Positions 34,134-42,467 of a stretch of DNA of 64,000 nucleotides are shown piece after piece. Below the pieces are notes generated by a model that did not search any database, was not told where the DNA came from, and saw only the letters and a program-made list of their open reading frames with translations. Within the stretch, counting starts at the first letter, position 1, and every line of letters begins with the position of its first letter. The DNA lies in the NCBI GenBank assembly GCA_023665275.1, contig JAMPEF010000004.1:1-64000 (forward strand), written 5' to 3'. Source of the DNA: Alistipes senegalensis (lineage in GTDB: Bacteria; Bacillota; Clostridia; Oscillospirales; Ruminococcaceae). Made by a program: the position numbers and the translations under genes.

Positions 34134-35360
34134 TCCTTTAAGGTATTCCGCCATATTTTCGGCAAAAATAGCATATCCTTTTGTAGGGTCGGAAACAAAA
34201 ACATGTGTAACAGCACCTATAATCTTATCATTCTGTATGACGGGGCTTCCGCTCATACCCTGAACGATTCCGCCGGTAGTTTCCAGTAACTCCTCGTCAG
34301 TTATGCGGATAATCATATTTTTTGTACTTTCCGGACTGTTATAATCTATTTTTTCTATTTCAACTTTATATTTTTTTGGAATATCGCCGGAAACTGTCGT
34401 TAATATTTCTGCCTCACCTGTTTTTACTTCCTGACGATAACCCATTTTATATTCACGGGAATTTTCACAAAGAGATTTTACCGCCTCTTCTGAAAGAAGT
34501 CCGTATACACCACATGAATTATTTTTATTGAGAATGCCGAAACTTCCACCATACATGAACTGTCCGTGTAGTTCACCGGGTATGCCTTTTGAACCTTTTT
34601 TACTGTCGGTAATTTCTACCTGTACCGCCTCACCGCTGTAAATGGGTACAAGTTCTCCGGTGTCTGAATCGCATACAGGGTGACCCAGTCCGGCAAATTC
34701 GCCGGTGGTCTTGTTAAAAAATGTCATTGTACCAATACCCGCTATACTGTCACGTACCCACATACCACCACGCCATTTTTCAGAAGAGGACGAATATTCC
34801 GGTTTTAAGAATACAGGGAAATCCCTTCCGTTACGGGATATAATTATTTTAATTTTTTTTCCCTCACTGCTGTTGATAATTTCCTGTATTTCGTCATTAG
34901 AGGTTATGTTCTTTCCGTCGGCAGATTTAATTATGTCGCCTACCTGTATGCCGGCGCTTTCAGCCGGACAGATTTTTTCACCGTTTTCAGTTTCCACTTC
35001 ACCAAGCTCAGTGACCATTACGCCGTCCATAAGAAGTTTTATTCCGAAAGGGTTTCCGCCTGCAACAAGTACGGGGGCTTGCTCCTCGTGAATTTCAATA
35101 TTCTTTACGGGAATAGCTCCGAAAAGTGTTAAAGTTGCCTGTGAAGTACCTGTTGAATTTCCCGATACTGCTATAGTATCATCTGAACTGCTGAAACAGT
35201 AAATTTCCGGATATTGTGCTATTCTTATTTCCTGACCGTGTTGTGTCGTAAGTGAAGACGGCAGATGTACAGAATAATATCCGGCTGTTCCGAATAATCC
35301 GGCAAGTGCGACAGATAATATAACTGCTGTGCCTTTAATGATTTTTCTTTTAAAACGCAT
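34131..35360 (-). CDS. spoIVB: SpoIVB peptidase (sporulation)
   Basis: SpoIVB is a serine peptidase made in the forespore that cleaves SpoIVFA and so triggers pro-sigma-K processing. This 409-residue protein has an N-terminal membrane anchor (about 9-29), a PDZ domain (about 105-190: GIKLLMDGVMVTELGEVE, ESAGIQVGDIIKSADGK) and an S55 peptidase domain with His in FAGLGHPVCD and Ser in VQGMSGSPVIQ. It shows that the host sporulates, in line with dpaAB at 47 kb. It stands alone between the HPr terminator and a 303-base gap; no sigma-F/G promoter could be assigned with confidence. Confidence 0.93.
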   Translation of the reverse strand: MRFKRKIIKGTAVILSVALAGLFGTAGYYSVHLPSSLTTQHGQEIRIAQYPEIYCFSSSDDTIAVSGNSTGTSQATLTLFGAIPVKNIEIHEEQAPVLVAGGNPFGIKLLMDGVMVTELGEVETENGEKICPAESAGIQVGDIIKSADGKNITSNDEIQEIINSSEGKKIKIIISRNGRDFPVFLKPEYSSSSEKWRGGMWVRDSIAGIGTMTFFNKTTGEFAGLGHPVCDSDTGELVPIYSGEAVQVEITDSKKGSKGIPGELHGQFMYGGSFGILNKNNSCGVYGLLSEEAVKSLCENSREYKMGYRQEVKTGEAEILTTVSGDIPKKYKVEIEKIDYNSPESTKNMIIRITDEELLETTGGIVQGMSGSPVIQNDKIIGAVTHVFVSDPTKGYAIFAENMAEYLKG

Positions 35361-35663
35361 TAATATAAATCCTTTCTTTTATCTTTTAAGTTGTGAACGT
35401 TTTTATTATATGTTTACAGTGCGGTTTTATAATTGAGAAATTACCGCATTTTTTACTGATTATCCCATAAAAATACATGGTAATTACTAAAAATGTCAGA
35501 AAAATCAAAAAAGAACATAATTTTTTGTGTTTTGTCTGTTAAATTTCACGGATACTGATTTTTTATTCTATGTAAAATATTCCGTATTTATATTATAACC
35601 AAAAATGGACGGGAAAACCGTCCTTTTTTGCGAATATAAAAAATTTTTTATTTTGATTTTAAA
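35361..35663. other. 303-base intergenic region between birA and spoIVB
   Basis: Apart from the terminator at 35607 I see a TGCGGT/ACCGCA inverted repeat (about 35430-35458, followed by TTTTTT on the plus strand) and otherwise AT-rich sequence that should contain the spoIVB promoter. No gene is seen. Confidence 0.5.
35607..35628. terminator. Terminator downstream of birA
   Basis: GGACGG and CCGTCC form a short stem around GAAAA; T-runs occur on both sides (TTTTTT on plus, TTTTT on minus), so it can end the minus-strand glycosyltransferase-birA unit. Confidence 0.75.
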
Positions 35664-36647
35664 TTATTCTATCACACGGCAGAAGTTAGCCTCACCGGAA
35701 CTTAAATGCCTTATAGTTCCGTCAGGAAGTTTTATAATAAGATTTGCATTATCATCGATTCCCTCCGCAAATGCAATGACCGTATTTCCGTTGACGTTTG
35801 CAGTGATAGTGTTTCCGGTTAAAATTTCCCTGCTTCTGTATTCCCTTATATATGAACGGCTTTCAATTCCGGAAATATATTTTTCAAGACTGTTGAGGAC
35901 TTCCGCACAGAGTCTGTTTCTGTCTATTTTAAGACCTGTTTCATCTTCAACAGAAGTAGCCGACGCCCTTAAATCTCTGCTGAAACTTCCTTCTGCACTC
36001 CTGATATTTATTCCTATACCAACAACCGCATAATCAAGGGAACGCATTTCCATACCTAAAGACGCCTCCGTAAGTATACCACATATTTTTCTTCCGTTCA
36101 TGTAGAGGTCATTGACCCATTTTATTTTTACATCATGTCTGCATAGTTTTTCAATAGCATCTGCTACCGCACATGCTGTCGCCGATGTTATCAGTGATGC
36201 TGTTTTTATATCAAAATCCGGACGCATTATAACACTCATGTAAAGACCTTTTCCCTTTGGTGAAACAAAATTTCTGCCTAATCTGCCCTTGCCGGAGTTC
36301 TGTGTATCGGCGACAATGACAGTTCCGGCGGAAATTCCGGAAGATGCCATTTCTTTAGCACAGGTATTTGTTGAATCGACTTCGTCGTAAATTATAATCT
36401 GCTTGCCGAAATTTTCGGTTTTAAGATATGCCTGTATGAGTTTTTCGGAAAGTCTGTTGTTTTCAGCGGAAAGTCTGTAGCCTTTTGATGTTACCGCCTC
36501 TATTGAATAGCCTTCAGCTTCAAGGGATTTGACAGCTTTCCATACAGCATTCCGGCTCACACCGAGTTTTTCCGCAAGCATAGCCCCTGAAATATATTCT
36601 CCGCCGGATTCCGCAAGAGTTCCGAGAAGTGTTTCTTTAACGTTCAT
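35664..36647 (-). CDS. birA: Bifunctional biotin operon repressor / biotin-protein ligase
   Basis: BirA activates biotin to biotinyl-AMP, attaches it to carboxylases, and as a dimer represses biotin genes. This 327-residue protein has an N-terminal winged helix (AMLAEKLGVSRNAVWKAVKSLE), the ligase core with GKGRLGRNFVSPKGKGLYMSV (here GKGRLGR for the common GRGRRGR) and KWVNDLYMNGRKICGILTE, and a C-terminal SH3-like cap. The full bifunctional form is present. It lies 15 bases after a glycosyltransferase gene, so it is probably read from the promoter at 39332. Confidence 0.95.
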   Translation of the reverse strand: MNVKETLLGTLAESGGEYISGAMLAEKLGVSRNAVWKAVKSLEAEGYSIEAVTSKGYRLSAENNRLSEKLIQAYLKTENFGKQIIIYDEVDSTNTCAKEMASSGISAGTVIVADTQNSGKGRLGRNFVSPKGKGLYMSVIMRPDFDIKTASLITSATACAVADAIEKLCRHDVKIKWVNDLYMNGRKICGILTEASLGMEMRSLDYAVVGIGINIRSAEGSFSRDLRASATSVEDETGLKIDRNRLCAEVLNSLEKYISGIESRSYIREYRSREILTGNTITANVNGNTVIAFAEGIDDNANLIIKLPDGTIRHLSSGEANFCRVIE

Positions 36648-36662
36648 GAAAAAATTTTCTCC

Positions 36663-37838
36663 TTATGTTTCATTTAAAATATTTTTGAAAAAATCTATAT
36701 ATTTTCCGGTTACAGTTTCCCTGCCGAAATTATTTTTTACATATTCATAGCCGTTAAGACCCATTATTTCCGCAATTTTTTTATTTTTCAGTAAATAATC
36801 GGTACAGGCTTTAAATTCCGGATAATTTCCGAAATATAAACCGCCGTTTGCTTGTGTAACAAAATTTTTTGTTACGTCGCAATTTTCGTGGACAAGTACC
36901 GGACGTCTGCACAACCAGTTTTCCATGATTACAAGCGAAAAACTTTCATTAAATGACGGCTGACAAAGAAATTCACAGGCATTCATGGCATTATATTTAT
37001 CCTGTTCAGAAACATAACCTAAATCAATTATATTTTTTCCGGTTATAATTTTTCCGCCACCTGTAAGGATAAGTTTTAAATTATTTTCTTTTATATATTC
37101 GCTGAAATATTTTATAAGCGTATCGATATTTTTTCCGGTGTCTTTTCTGCCGGAATAAAGTATAAACGGCTGATTTATTCTGTATTTTTTCCTGAAATTT
37201 TCCGGATTTGACTTGATATTTATATCCATTCCGATACCGGCAACAAGAGTTTTTGTTTTCTGCAAATTGTATATTTTTTCAGCAAAAATTTTTTCCGGCA
37301 AAGAATTGAAAATCATTCCGGCGACTTCCGGAAAAGTTTTTTTAAAGTGTTTCATGTATGCATATGATTCATCATGCAGACATGGAATAATTATTGATTT
37401 TTCCGGAAAAAGTTTAGCACCCCAGTACGTCGTGCCGAACATATACGGAATAAAGACAAAAAGTGAATAATTATCGGAATTTTCACGCATATATCGATAA
37501 AGGGAATTACTGTTAATCATCTCACGGAGGAAAATTTTTTCCTCGTCATAACTTACCGGAATATTATTCATTAACTTGAAATTTACATTATCAAAGGCAT
37601 AGGTATCACGTTTCCGGACGGCAAAACGTCTCACGGGAATATTGTTTTTATTGAAATAAATTCCCTCTTTATAGTAATTTTTATTCCAGTCTGAATTAAA
37701 ATCCTTAACGCACGTCGTGAGAATTTCAAGGGGGATATTTTTTTTATGAAGTTCAGCGGTAAGGTCACGGAGCATATTTTCAGCACCACCGGAAATATCA
37801 TCTCCATACCAAGCCGTAACAAAGCCGATTTTTTTCAT
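36663..37838 (-). CDS. Glycosyltransferase family 4 protein (second)
   Basis: This 391-residue cytoplasmic GT-B enzyme has GGAENMLRDLTAELHKK in the N-terminal domain and, in the C-terminal domain, ILYSGRKDTGKNIDTLIKYF and NESFSLVIMENWLCRRPVLV, the EX7E-like donor site of GT4. Sugar donor and acceptor are unknown. The start overlaps the stop of the preceding glycosyltransferase gene by four bases. With its two upstream neighbours it probably glycosylates a surface polymer or protein. Confidence 0.85.
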   Translation of the reverse strand: MKKIGFVTAWYGDDISGGAENMLRDLTAELHKKNIPLEILTTCVKDFNSDWNKNYYKEGIYFNKNNIPVRRFAVRKRDTYAFDNVNFKLMNNIPVSYDEEKIFLREMINSNSLYRYMRENSDNYSLFVFIPYMFGTTYWGAKLFPEKSIIIPCLHDESYAYMKHFKKTFPEVAGMIFNSLPEKIFAEKIYNLQKTKTLVAGIGMDINIKSNPENFRKKYRINQPFILYSGRKDTGKNIDTLIKYFSEYIKENNLKLILTGGGKIITGKNIIDLGYVSEQDKYNAMNACEFLCQPSFNESFSLVIMENWLCRRPVLVHENCDVTKNFVTQANGGLYFGNYPEFKACTDYLLKNKKIAEIMGLNGYEYVKNNFGRETVTGKYIDFFKNILNET

Positions 37839-38902
37839 ATATTTTCACCATTTATGAAGTCTTTCAGTATTTTTTTAAGAAGACCGGAAGTTTTTTTATA
37901 CGAAAAATCACAAAGTCTTTTTTTCTGTGAATTTATAATATTTTTGCGTAAATTTTTGTTATTTGTTATTTCGTAGATTATTCCGGCTGTACGTATCGGG
38001 TTATTTTCCGGAATAATTATTCCGCTTTTTCCGAGAGTTTCCGGTACAGCACCGGCATTTAATGCGACTACAGGTACATTAAAAAACATAGCCTCAACAA
38101 GTGGTACACAGAATCCCTCGTGTTGACTCATACACAGAAAAATATCCGCCACACGATAATATGAAATTATTTCACTGAAATCTACATGACCCGTAAATAT
38201 TACATCTTTAAGATTAAGAATTTCAACATATTTTTTAAGACGTTCATAATAAATTTCCGTACCAGTCCACGAACCAACAAGAATAAGTCTCGATTTCGGA
38301 TTTATTTTTTTATAGAAATAAAAAGTTTTTATAATATCTTCATGCTTTTTGTTCGGAGCTATTCTGCCGATAAAAATAATATTAGTCCAGTTATCAGAAT
38401 ATTTTTTCATTACGGAAATATCAGGAGTTTTTTTATATTCCTGAAAAGATATTAGCACCGGACGTACTTTAACAGGACATTTGTAGCCATATTCAGTAAG
38501 CTGTAATTTATTGTACTCCGAATCTGCTATACAAAGATTAAAGGTATTATTTAGATATTCAAGTCCCTTGTAACCGTAATTTGTCAGTGCAAATAATTCA
38601 CGGCTGTATGGTCTGAAAAATTCCGGTGGTGTGATATTATGATAAATCATGATTTTACGGCAAGGAATTTTATTTATTCTGAAATTAAGTTCCGTACCCG
38701 TGGACATATGATAAATAATAATATCATTTCGGGAAATATTTTTCAGTCCGGATATATTTTTTACAGGAAGATTTTTTCCGTATATTTCTGCATAAATTTC
38801 AGTATCAATATCCATTTTTTTTATTACTTTTTCAATAGCAAATGCATCATTGCTTACAGCGTCACCATGTGATACGGTCGGGAGTAATTGTATAATTTTC
38901 AT
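37835..38902 (-). CDS. Glycosyltransferase family 4 protein (first)
   Basis: This 355-residue GT-B enzyme begins MKIIQLLPTVSHGDAVSND. It has a Rossmann-type C-terminal domain with NIIFIGRIAPNKKHEDIIKTF, LVGSWTG and the donor site SQHEGFCVPLVEAMFFNVPVVAL. I chose ATG 38902, right after the stop of the coiled-coil gene and behind GGTGAA; a longer frame to 38950 would run through that gene. Similar GT4 proteins make capsular or teichoic-type polysaccharides; specificity is unknown. Confidence 0.85.
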   Translation of the reverse strand: MKIIQLLPTVSHGDAVSNDAFAIEKVIKKMDIDTEIYAEIYGKNLPVKNISGLKNISRNDIIIYHMSTGTELNFRINKIPCRKIMIYHNITPPEFFRPYSRELFALTNYGYKGLEYLNNTFNLCIADSEYNKLQLTEYGYKCPVKVRPVLISFQEYKKTPDISVMKKYSDNWTNIIFIGRIAPNKKHEDIIKTFYFYKKINPKSRLILVGSWTGTEIYYERLKKYVEILNLKDVIFTGHVDFSEIISYYRVADIFLCMSQHEGFCVPLVEAMFFNVPVVALNAGAVPETLGKSGIIIPENNPIRTAGIIYEITNNKNLRKNIINSQKKRLCDFSYKKTSGLLKKILKDFINGENI

Positions 38903-38903
38903 A

Positions 38904-39302
38904 TTATTCACCGTATAAGTCTTGCATAAGACGTTTATTTTCTTTTTCAAGTTTTTCTATGCGTCGGATTAGTTTCTTTTGAGTATTCCGCATAGAAGTA
39001 AGTGCCGTTTCCGTTGAGGAATTAAAATTATTCTGTTCATTTACGATTGGTTCAATATAGAATTTAATTATTTTCCTTACAGATTTTTTCAGGAAAACTT
39101 TAAGAGTATTTCCTGAAAATTGTCTGTATGGGTGTACGTATGAATATGCACGGACACTTTTAATAGCATTGTCAGGATTTTCAGGAACTTCAGAACCTGA
39201 ATATTTTTTATATGGAATATCTTCAAAATCAGGAATATTTTTTTCTTTTATATCACGTTTCAGTTGTGACATTATTTCTTCTGTGTTTACAGATTTATTC
39301 AT
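38904..39302 (-). CDS. Small protein with C-terminal coiled coil, first gene of the glycosyltransferase operon
   Basis: This 132-residue soluble protein has a Lys/Glu-rich N-terminal helix (TEEIMSQLKRDIKEKNIPDFEDI), a central segment (YVHPYRQFSGNTLKVFLKKSVRKIIKFYIEPIV) that may lie on the membrane, and a predicted coiled coil at the end (MRNTQKKLIRRIEKLEKENKRL). Proteins of this look commonly precede glycosyltransferases in Ruminococcus and Lachnospiraceae and may scaffold them, an inference from position. I chose ATG 39302 with GGAG upstream. The next start codon follows its stop by one base. Confidence 0.65.
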   Translation of the reverse strand: MNKSVNTEEIMSQLKRDIKEKNIPDFEDIPYKKYSGSEVPENPDNAIKSVRAYSYVHPYRQFSGNTLKVFLKKSVRKIIKFYIEPIVNEQNNFNSSTETALTSMRNTQKKLIRRIEKLEKENKRLMQDLYGE

Positions 39303-39331
39303 AGCTATCATCTCCGGATATTATTTATTTT

Positions 39332-39360
39332 ATTATAACATAATTGACATAAAGTGTCAA
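39332..39360 (-). promoter_or_regulatory. Sigma-A promoter of the coiled-coil/glycosyltransferase/birA operon
   Basis: On the minus strand TTGACA (39355-39360) and TATAAT (39332-39337) have a 17-base spacer. Confidence 0.85.
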
Positions 39361-39419
39361 GATAATGCGTTCTTTGGTTCTGATGATAACAAATTTTTGA
39401 ATAAAATTTTACATATCTA

Positions 39420-39448
39420 TTGACAAAACAGAAAAAATGTGATATAAT
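39420..39448 (+). promoter_or_regulatory. Sigma-A promoter of the WG-repeat surface protein
   Basis: TTGACA (39420-39425) and TATAAT (39443-39448), 17-base spacer, directly before the gene at 39483. Confidence 0.88.
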
Positions 39449-39482
39449 TGTGAAAAGTAAAAAAAATTAAGGAGTACAATGT

Positions 39483-40835
39483 ATGAACATTAAATCTAAA
39501 AAAATACTTGCACAGATTTTATCTGTTGCAGTTGTAGGCAGTGCTTTTGCTGTGCCTGTTGCTGTTATGGCAGCCGAAGCTACAGCTACTACTGTTGTAT
39601 CATCTGCCACAACAACTGATACTGCTTCTACTGAAACAACAACTGAAACTACAACCACAGTCACAGCCACCAAACCACCAGTAACAACTTATCAATGGTA
39701 TGTTCACCCCTCAATAAAGGCAGATGATATAAATGCAGTAGGTGTATTCATGACCTCCATACCTTATGGAAATTCTGCTTATAAAGACTATGAATATACA
39801 TACGGTCAGACTATCGATACCGGATATGCTGTGATAAAAGATGGCGACTTTTACGGCGTTATTGATATGGAAGGAAATACGGTTCTTGAATCTGATTATG
39901 TATCAATACGTGGTGAATTAAACGACCATTTTATATTATATGATGAAGATGATAATATTTCATATTTCTGCTGTGAAACAGGTGAATTTTTAGAACCACA
40001 AGAGCCACGTTGCGCATGGTGCGAAGGTTACTTATCAACCACTGTATGTGGAAGCTACTACTGTTATGACCCTGAAAGTGATGTACTTGTTTATATCGGG
40101 GCAATGCCTGGCGATGATACAGAAGATGTTATATCCCTGAAAGGTCAGAATTGCAGTAATAAAACTATTGACTTTCCGGAAGGAAAAATAATTCCCGTAA
40201 GAATGGTTTACGTTGTATCAGATGATGAAGTTGAACTTACTGACAGTTACGGCATAATGAAAGACGGCGAAATTATCATTGATTTTGATTATGATAATGC
40301 ACTTTCATACAAGGACGGCATAACAGCTCTTGAAAAAGACGGCGAATGGTATTATTTCGATGAAGATGGCTATCAGATTATAGAAGACCCATGTGACGCA
40401 TCATATAGCTTTAATGCTGTGGGTGGCAATTATATACCATATCTTCCGTCAGAAGACTATATAGCTTTCAATACTGCATGGGGTGGCGGCTACTATGCTA
40501 CAGACGGTGAAGTTGTAATCCCTGTAGGTGAGTTCGCAGAAGTACGCCCTGTATGTAACGGTCTTGCATGGGTAAAAGACCATTCAACAGGTTTGTGGGG
40601 TGTAATCGAACTTACAGGCGAAAGAGCAGGTACGTCAAATAATGACAATGACAGCGATTCCGACAGTAGTAGTGGCAATGGCAGCGGTAGTGGCAGCAAC
40701 TCCTCCTCCTCCTCTTCTTCAGGAAGTAAAGCTAAAGACTCACCAAAAACCGGCGACACTTCCGGAAAGGTTCTTACAGTTCTTGCGCTTTCAGCAGGTG
40801 TGATGTTAGCATCTAAGAAACGCAAGGAAAAATAA
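39483..40835 (+). CDS. Cell-wall-anchored WG-repeat protein
   Basis: This 450-residue surface protein has a signal peptide (about 1-30), then a Thr/Ser-rich stretch of about 40 residues, then a beta domain with WG-like repeats (GYAVIKDGDFYGVIDMEGNTVL; GIMKDGEIIIDFDY; GITALEKDGEWYYFDEDG; GLAWVKDHSTGLWGVIELTG). A Ser/Asn/Gly linker leads to a sortase-type end: SPKTGD, a hydrophobic helix and KKRKEK. The sorting motif lacks the Leu of LPxTG at the expected position (DSPKTGD), so a variant sortase may be involved. It is a single transcription unit with its own promoter and terminator. The ligand is unknown. Confidence 0.78.
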   Translation: MNIKSKKILAQILSVAVVGSAFAVPVAVMAAEATATTVVSSATTTDTASTETTTETTTTVTATKPPVTTYQWYVHPSIKADDINAVGVFMTSIPYGNSAYKDYEYTYGQTIDTGYAVIKDGDFYGVIDMEGNTVLESDYVSIRGELNDHFILYDEDDNISYFCCETGEFLEPQEPRCAWCEGYLSTTVCGSYYCYDPESDVLVYIGAMPGDDTEDVISLKGQNCSNKTIDFPEGKIIPVRMVYVVSDDEVELTDSYGIMKDGEIIIDFDYDNALSYKDGITALEKDGEWYYFDEDGYQIIEDPCDASYSFNAVGGNYIPYLPSEDYIAFNTAWGGGYYATDGEVVIPVGEFAEVRPVCNGLAWVKDHSTGLWGVIELTGERAGTSNNDNDSDSDSSSGNGSGSGSNSSSSSSSGSKAKDSPKTGDTSGKVLTVLALSAGVMLASKKRKEK

Positions 40836-40848
40836 TTCAGATAATAAA

Positions 40849-40877
40849 ACAGAACTCTCCGGAGTTCTGTTTTTTTG
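40849..40877 (+). terminator. Terminator after the WG-repeat gene
   Basis: ACAGAACTC and GAGTTCTGT form a 9-bp stem with a TCCG loop, followed by a T-run. Confidence 0.9.
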
Positions 40878-40903
40878 AAATATTTTAATTATGGGCATAA
40901 CCC

Positions 40904-40933
40904 TTGACAAAATCCGGCGTTATGGTATATAAT
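40904..40933 (+). promoter_or_regulatory. Sigma-A promoter of the cysE T-box leader
   Basis: TTGACA (40904-40909) and TATAAT (40928-40933) with an 18-base spacer. Confidence 0.8.
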
Positions 40934-40944
40934 ATTATAAGCAA

Positions 40945-41180
40945 TATTTAATAAAAGCGTAGCAGTCAGAGTAACTTTTATCAGTTTTTCAGAGAGTATC
41001 GGGGTGGTGCGACGATATAAACCATAGAAGTGAAGTGCGGCTGTCAGCTCCGCAGAGGAAATAATAGTATTCTGCGGCGTGGTCTCACGTTACGGGAAAA
41101 GCTATAAACGGAGTGGAACAGCGTTTATTATACGTCTCCGGAGGGTGTTTTTTTGTGCCTCCGGAGACTGAATTTTTTTA
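40945..41180 (+). promoter_or_regulatory. T-box riboswitch, probably cysteine-specific, before cysE
   Basis: The leader of about 235 bases has the T-box architecture: the AGAGAG element of stem I at 40991-40996, a specifier loop with GAAGTGAAGTGC in which TGC (41036-41038, Cys) is the likely specifier, and the antiterminator T-box GGAGTGGAACAGCG at 41110-41123. A terminator follows: GTCTCCGGAGG (41134-41144) pairs with CCTCCGGAGAC (41158-41168) and leads into a T-run. The bulge TGGA matches a tRNA 3' end UCCA, that is discriminator U as in tRNA-Cys. Uncharged tRNA-Cys would favour antitermination and raise cysE-cysS expression. Confidence 0.88.
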
Positions 41181-41195
41181 AAAGGAGGAAATGCT

Positions 41196-41843
41196 TTGTT
41201 TGAATATATAAAGAAAGATATAAGGCTTATACGGGAACGTGACCCCGCTGTACACAGTACGCTTGAAATACTGTTGACATATCCCAGTATTACAGCAGTA
41301 AGAAGTTATCGTATAGCGCATTGGTTTTATAAAAGAAAGATGTTTACCATTGCAAGAATGATATCACAGCATTCAAGAAGAAAAACCGGTATTGAAATTC
41401 ATCCCGGTGCAGAAATAGGAAAAGGACTTTTCATTGACCATGGAATGGGTGTTGTTATTGGTGAAACTGCTGTAATCGGTGATAACTGTCTTTTGTATCA
41501 GGGTGTAACACTTGGTGGTACTGGTAAGGATAAGGGTAAACGTCACCCCACACTTGGACATAATGTTCTTGTAGGTGCTGGTGCAAAAGTTTTAGGTCCT
41601 TTTAAAGTCGGAAACAATGTGAAAATCGCTGCAAATGCGGTAGTTCTGAATGAAATTCCCGATAACTGCACAGCGGTAGGTGTTCCGGCAAGAATAGTAA
41701 GAAGAAACGGAAAAAAAATCTGTAGGGACGTTTGCAGTGAAATTGACCAGATACACATTCCCGACCCTGTATCACTGGAAATGTGTCGCCTCAGGACAGA
41801 ACTTGAAAGACTTAAACAGGAAGTTTCATATATGAAAAAATAA
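41196..41843 (+). CDS. cysE: Serine O-acetyltransferase
   Basis: CysE makes O-acetylserine from serine and acetyl-CoA, the first step of cysteine synthesis. In this 215-residue protein an N-terminal helical part is followed by a left-handed beta helix: GIEIHPGAEIGKGLFIDHGMGVVIGETAVIGDN, TLGGTGKDKGKRHPTLG with catalytic His and Asp, and IPDNCTAVGVPARIV. The start is TTG at 41196, seven bases after AAGGAGG; the nearby ATG at 41191 is in another frame. Control by the Cys T-box fits the product. Confidence 0.95.
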   Translation: MFEYIKKDIRLIRERDPAVHSTLEILLTYPSITAVRSYRIAHWFYKRKMFTIARMISQHSRRKTGIEIHPGAEIGKGLFIDHGMGVVIGETAVIGDNCLLYQGVTLGGTGKDKGKRHPTLGHNVLVGAGAKVLGPFKVGNNVKIAANAVVLNEIPDNCTAVGVPARIVRRNGKKICRDVCSEIDQIHIPDPVSLEMCRLRTELERLKQEVSYMKK

Positions 41844-41854
41844 GTCTGTTAAGT

Positions 41855-41879
41855 GCCGGTATTCCGGAAGAATACCGGC
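41855..41879 (+). other. Hairpin between cysE and the next gene
   Basis: GCCGGTATTC and GAATACCGGC form a 10-bp stem with a CGGAA loop. An A-run, not a T-run, follows, so it looks like an mRNA-stability or processing structure rather than a terminator. Confidence 0.6.
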
Positions 41880-41927
41880 TGTAAAAAAATTCTGTACGAA
41901 CAAAAATAAAAAGGAGTTTTTAATAAT

Positions 41928-42446
41928 ATGTCTGTATTTTTTAATTTCGGACTTGAATACATACGTTTTCGGGAACGACAGATTGAAAATATCGTCAATT
42001 ATATGCAGTATGATTTGAAAATGAATAAAGACGATATTGCAGTACCTCCGGAAAGAATGACTATCAGTTATGGTGTTGCCGACAAGACAAGAAGAGTTAA
42101 AGCCTCCATCCTTGAGTGGAGCAGTTTTCAGAGCAGAGTTTTCTTTGATGATACCACGGAATACAACAGCATAGAAATAATTATATCTGTTGATAATAAT
42201 TTTTTTACTGCCCGTGGCGTGAAAAGCTGTGAAACCGGTACTATATCGGAGATAGAGTTTCCGCATGGCTTTCCAGATGACCGCTATTCGTGGGACTGGT
42301 ATGAACAGCTTGCGTATCAGGCTTGTGTACTTCTCACCGACGAAAGAAGACTGGCTGAATTTGCATCTAATGAACACGAAAAAGACAGCAGTTTCAATCT
42401 TTTTGAAAACGAAAGAGAAATACTTTCGGAATATCAGAATACATAA
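41928..42446 (+). CDS. Conserved hypothetical protein in the cysE-cysS unit
   Basis: This 172-residue soluble protein starts MSVFFNFGLEYIRFRERQIE and has a mixed alpha/beta composition with PPERMTISYGVADKTRRVKASILEW, SIEIIISVDNNFFTARGV and an acidic C-terminal helix. I do not recognise the family. It has an AAGGAG site and lies between cysE and cysS, 22 bases before cysS, so it is probably co-transcribed under the T-box. No signal, membrane helix or cofactor motif is visible. Confidence 0.65.
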   Translation: MSVFFNFGLEYIRFRERQIENIVNYMQYDLKMNKDDIAVPPERMTISYGVADKTRRVKASILEWSSFQSRVFFDDTTEYNSIEIIISVDNNFFTARGVKSCETGTISEIEFPHGFPDDRYSWDWYEQLAYQACVLLTDERRLAEFASNEHEKDSSFNLFENEREILSEYQNT

Positions 42447-42467
42447 TAATAAAAAGGAGTATCTATA

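Noticed and set aside
41826..42377. Open frame opposite the hypothetical gene between cysE and cysS
   Set aside because: It lacks a ribosome site and covers the cysE-distal hairpin; the plus-strand gene has AAGGAG and fits the operon.
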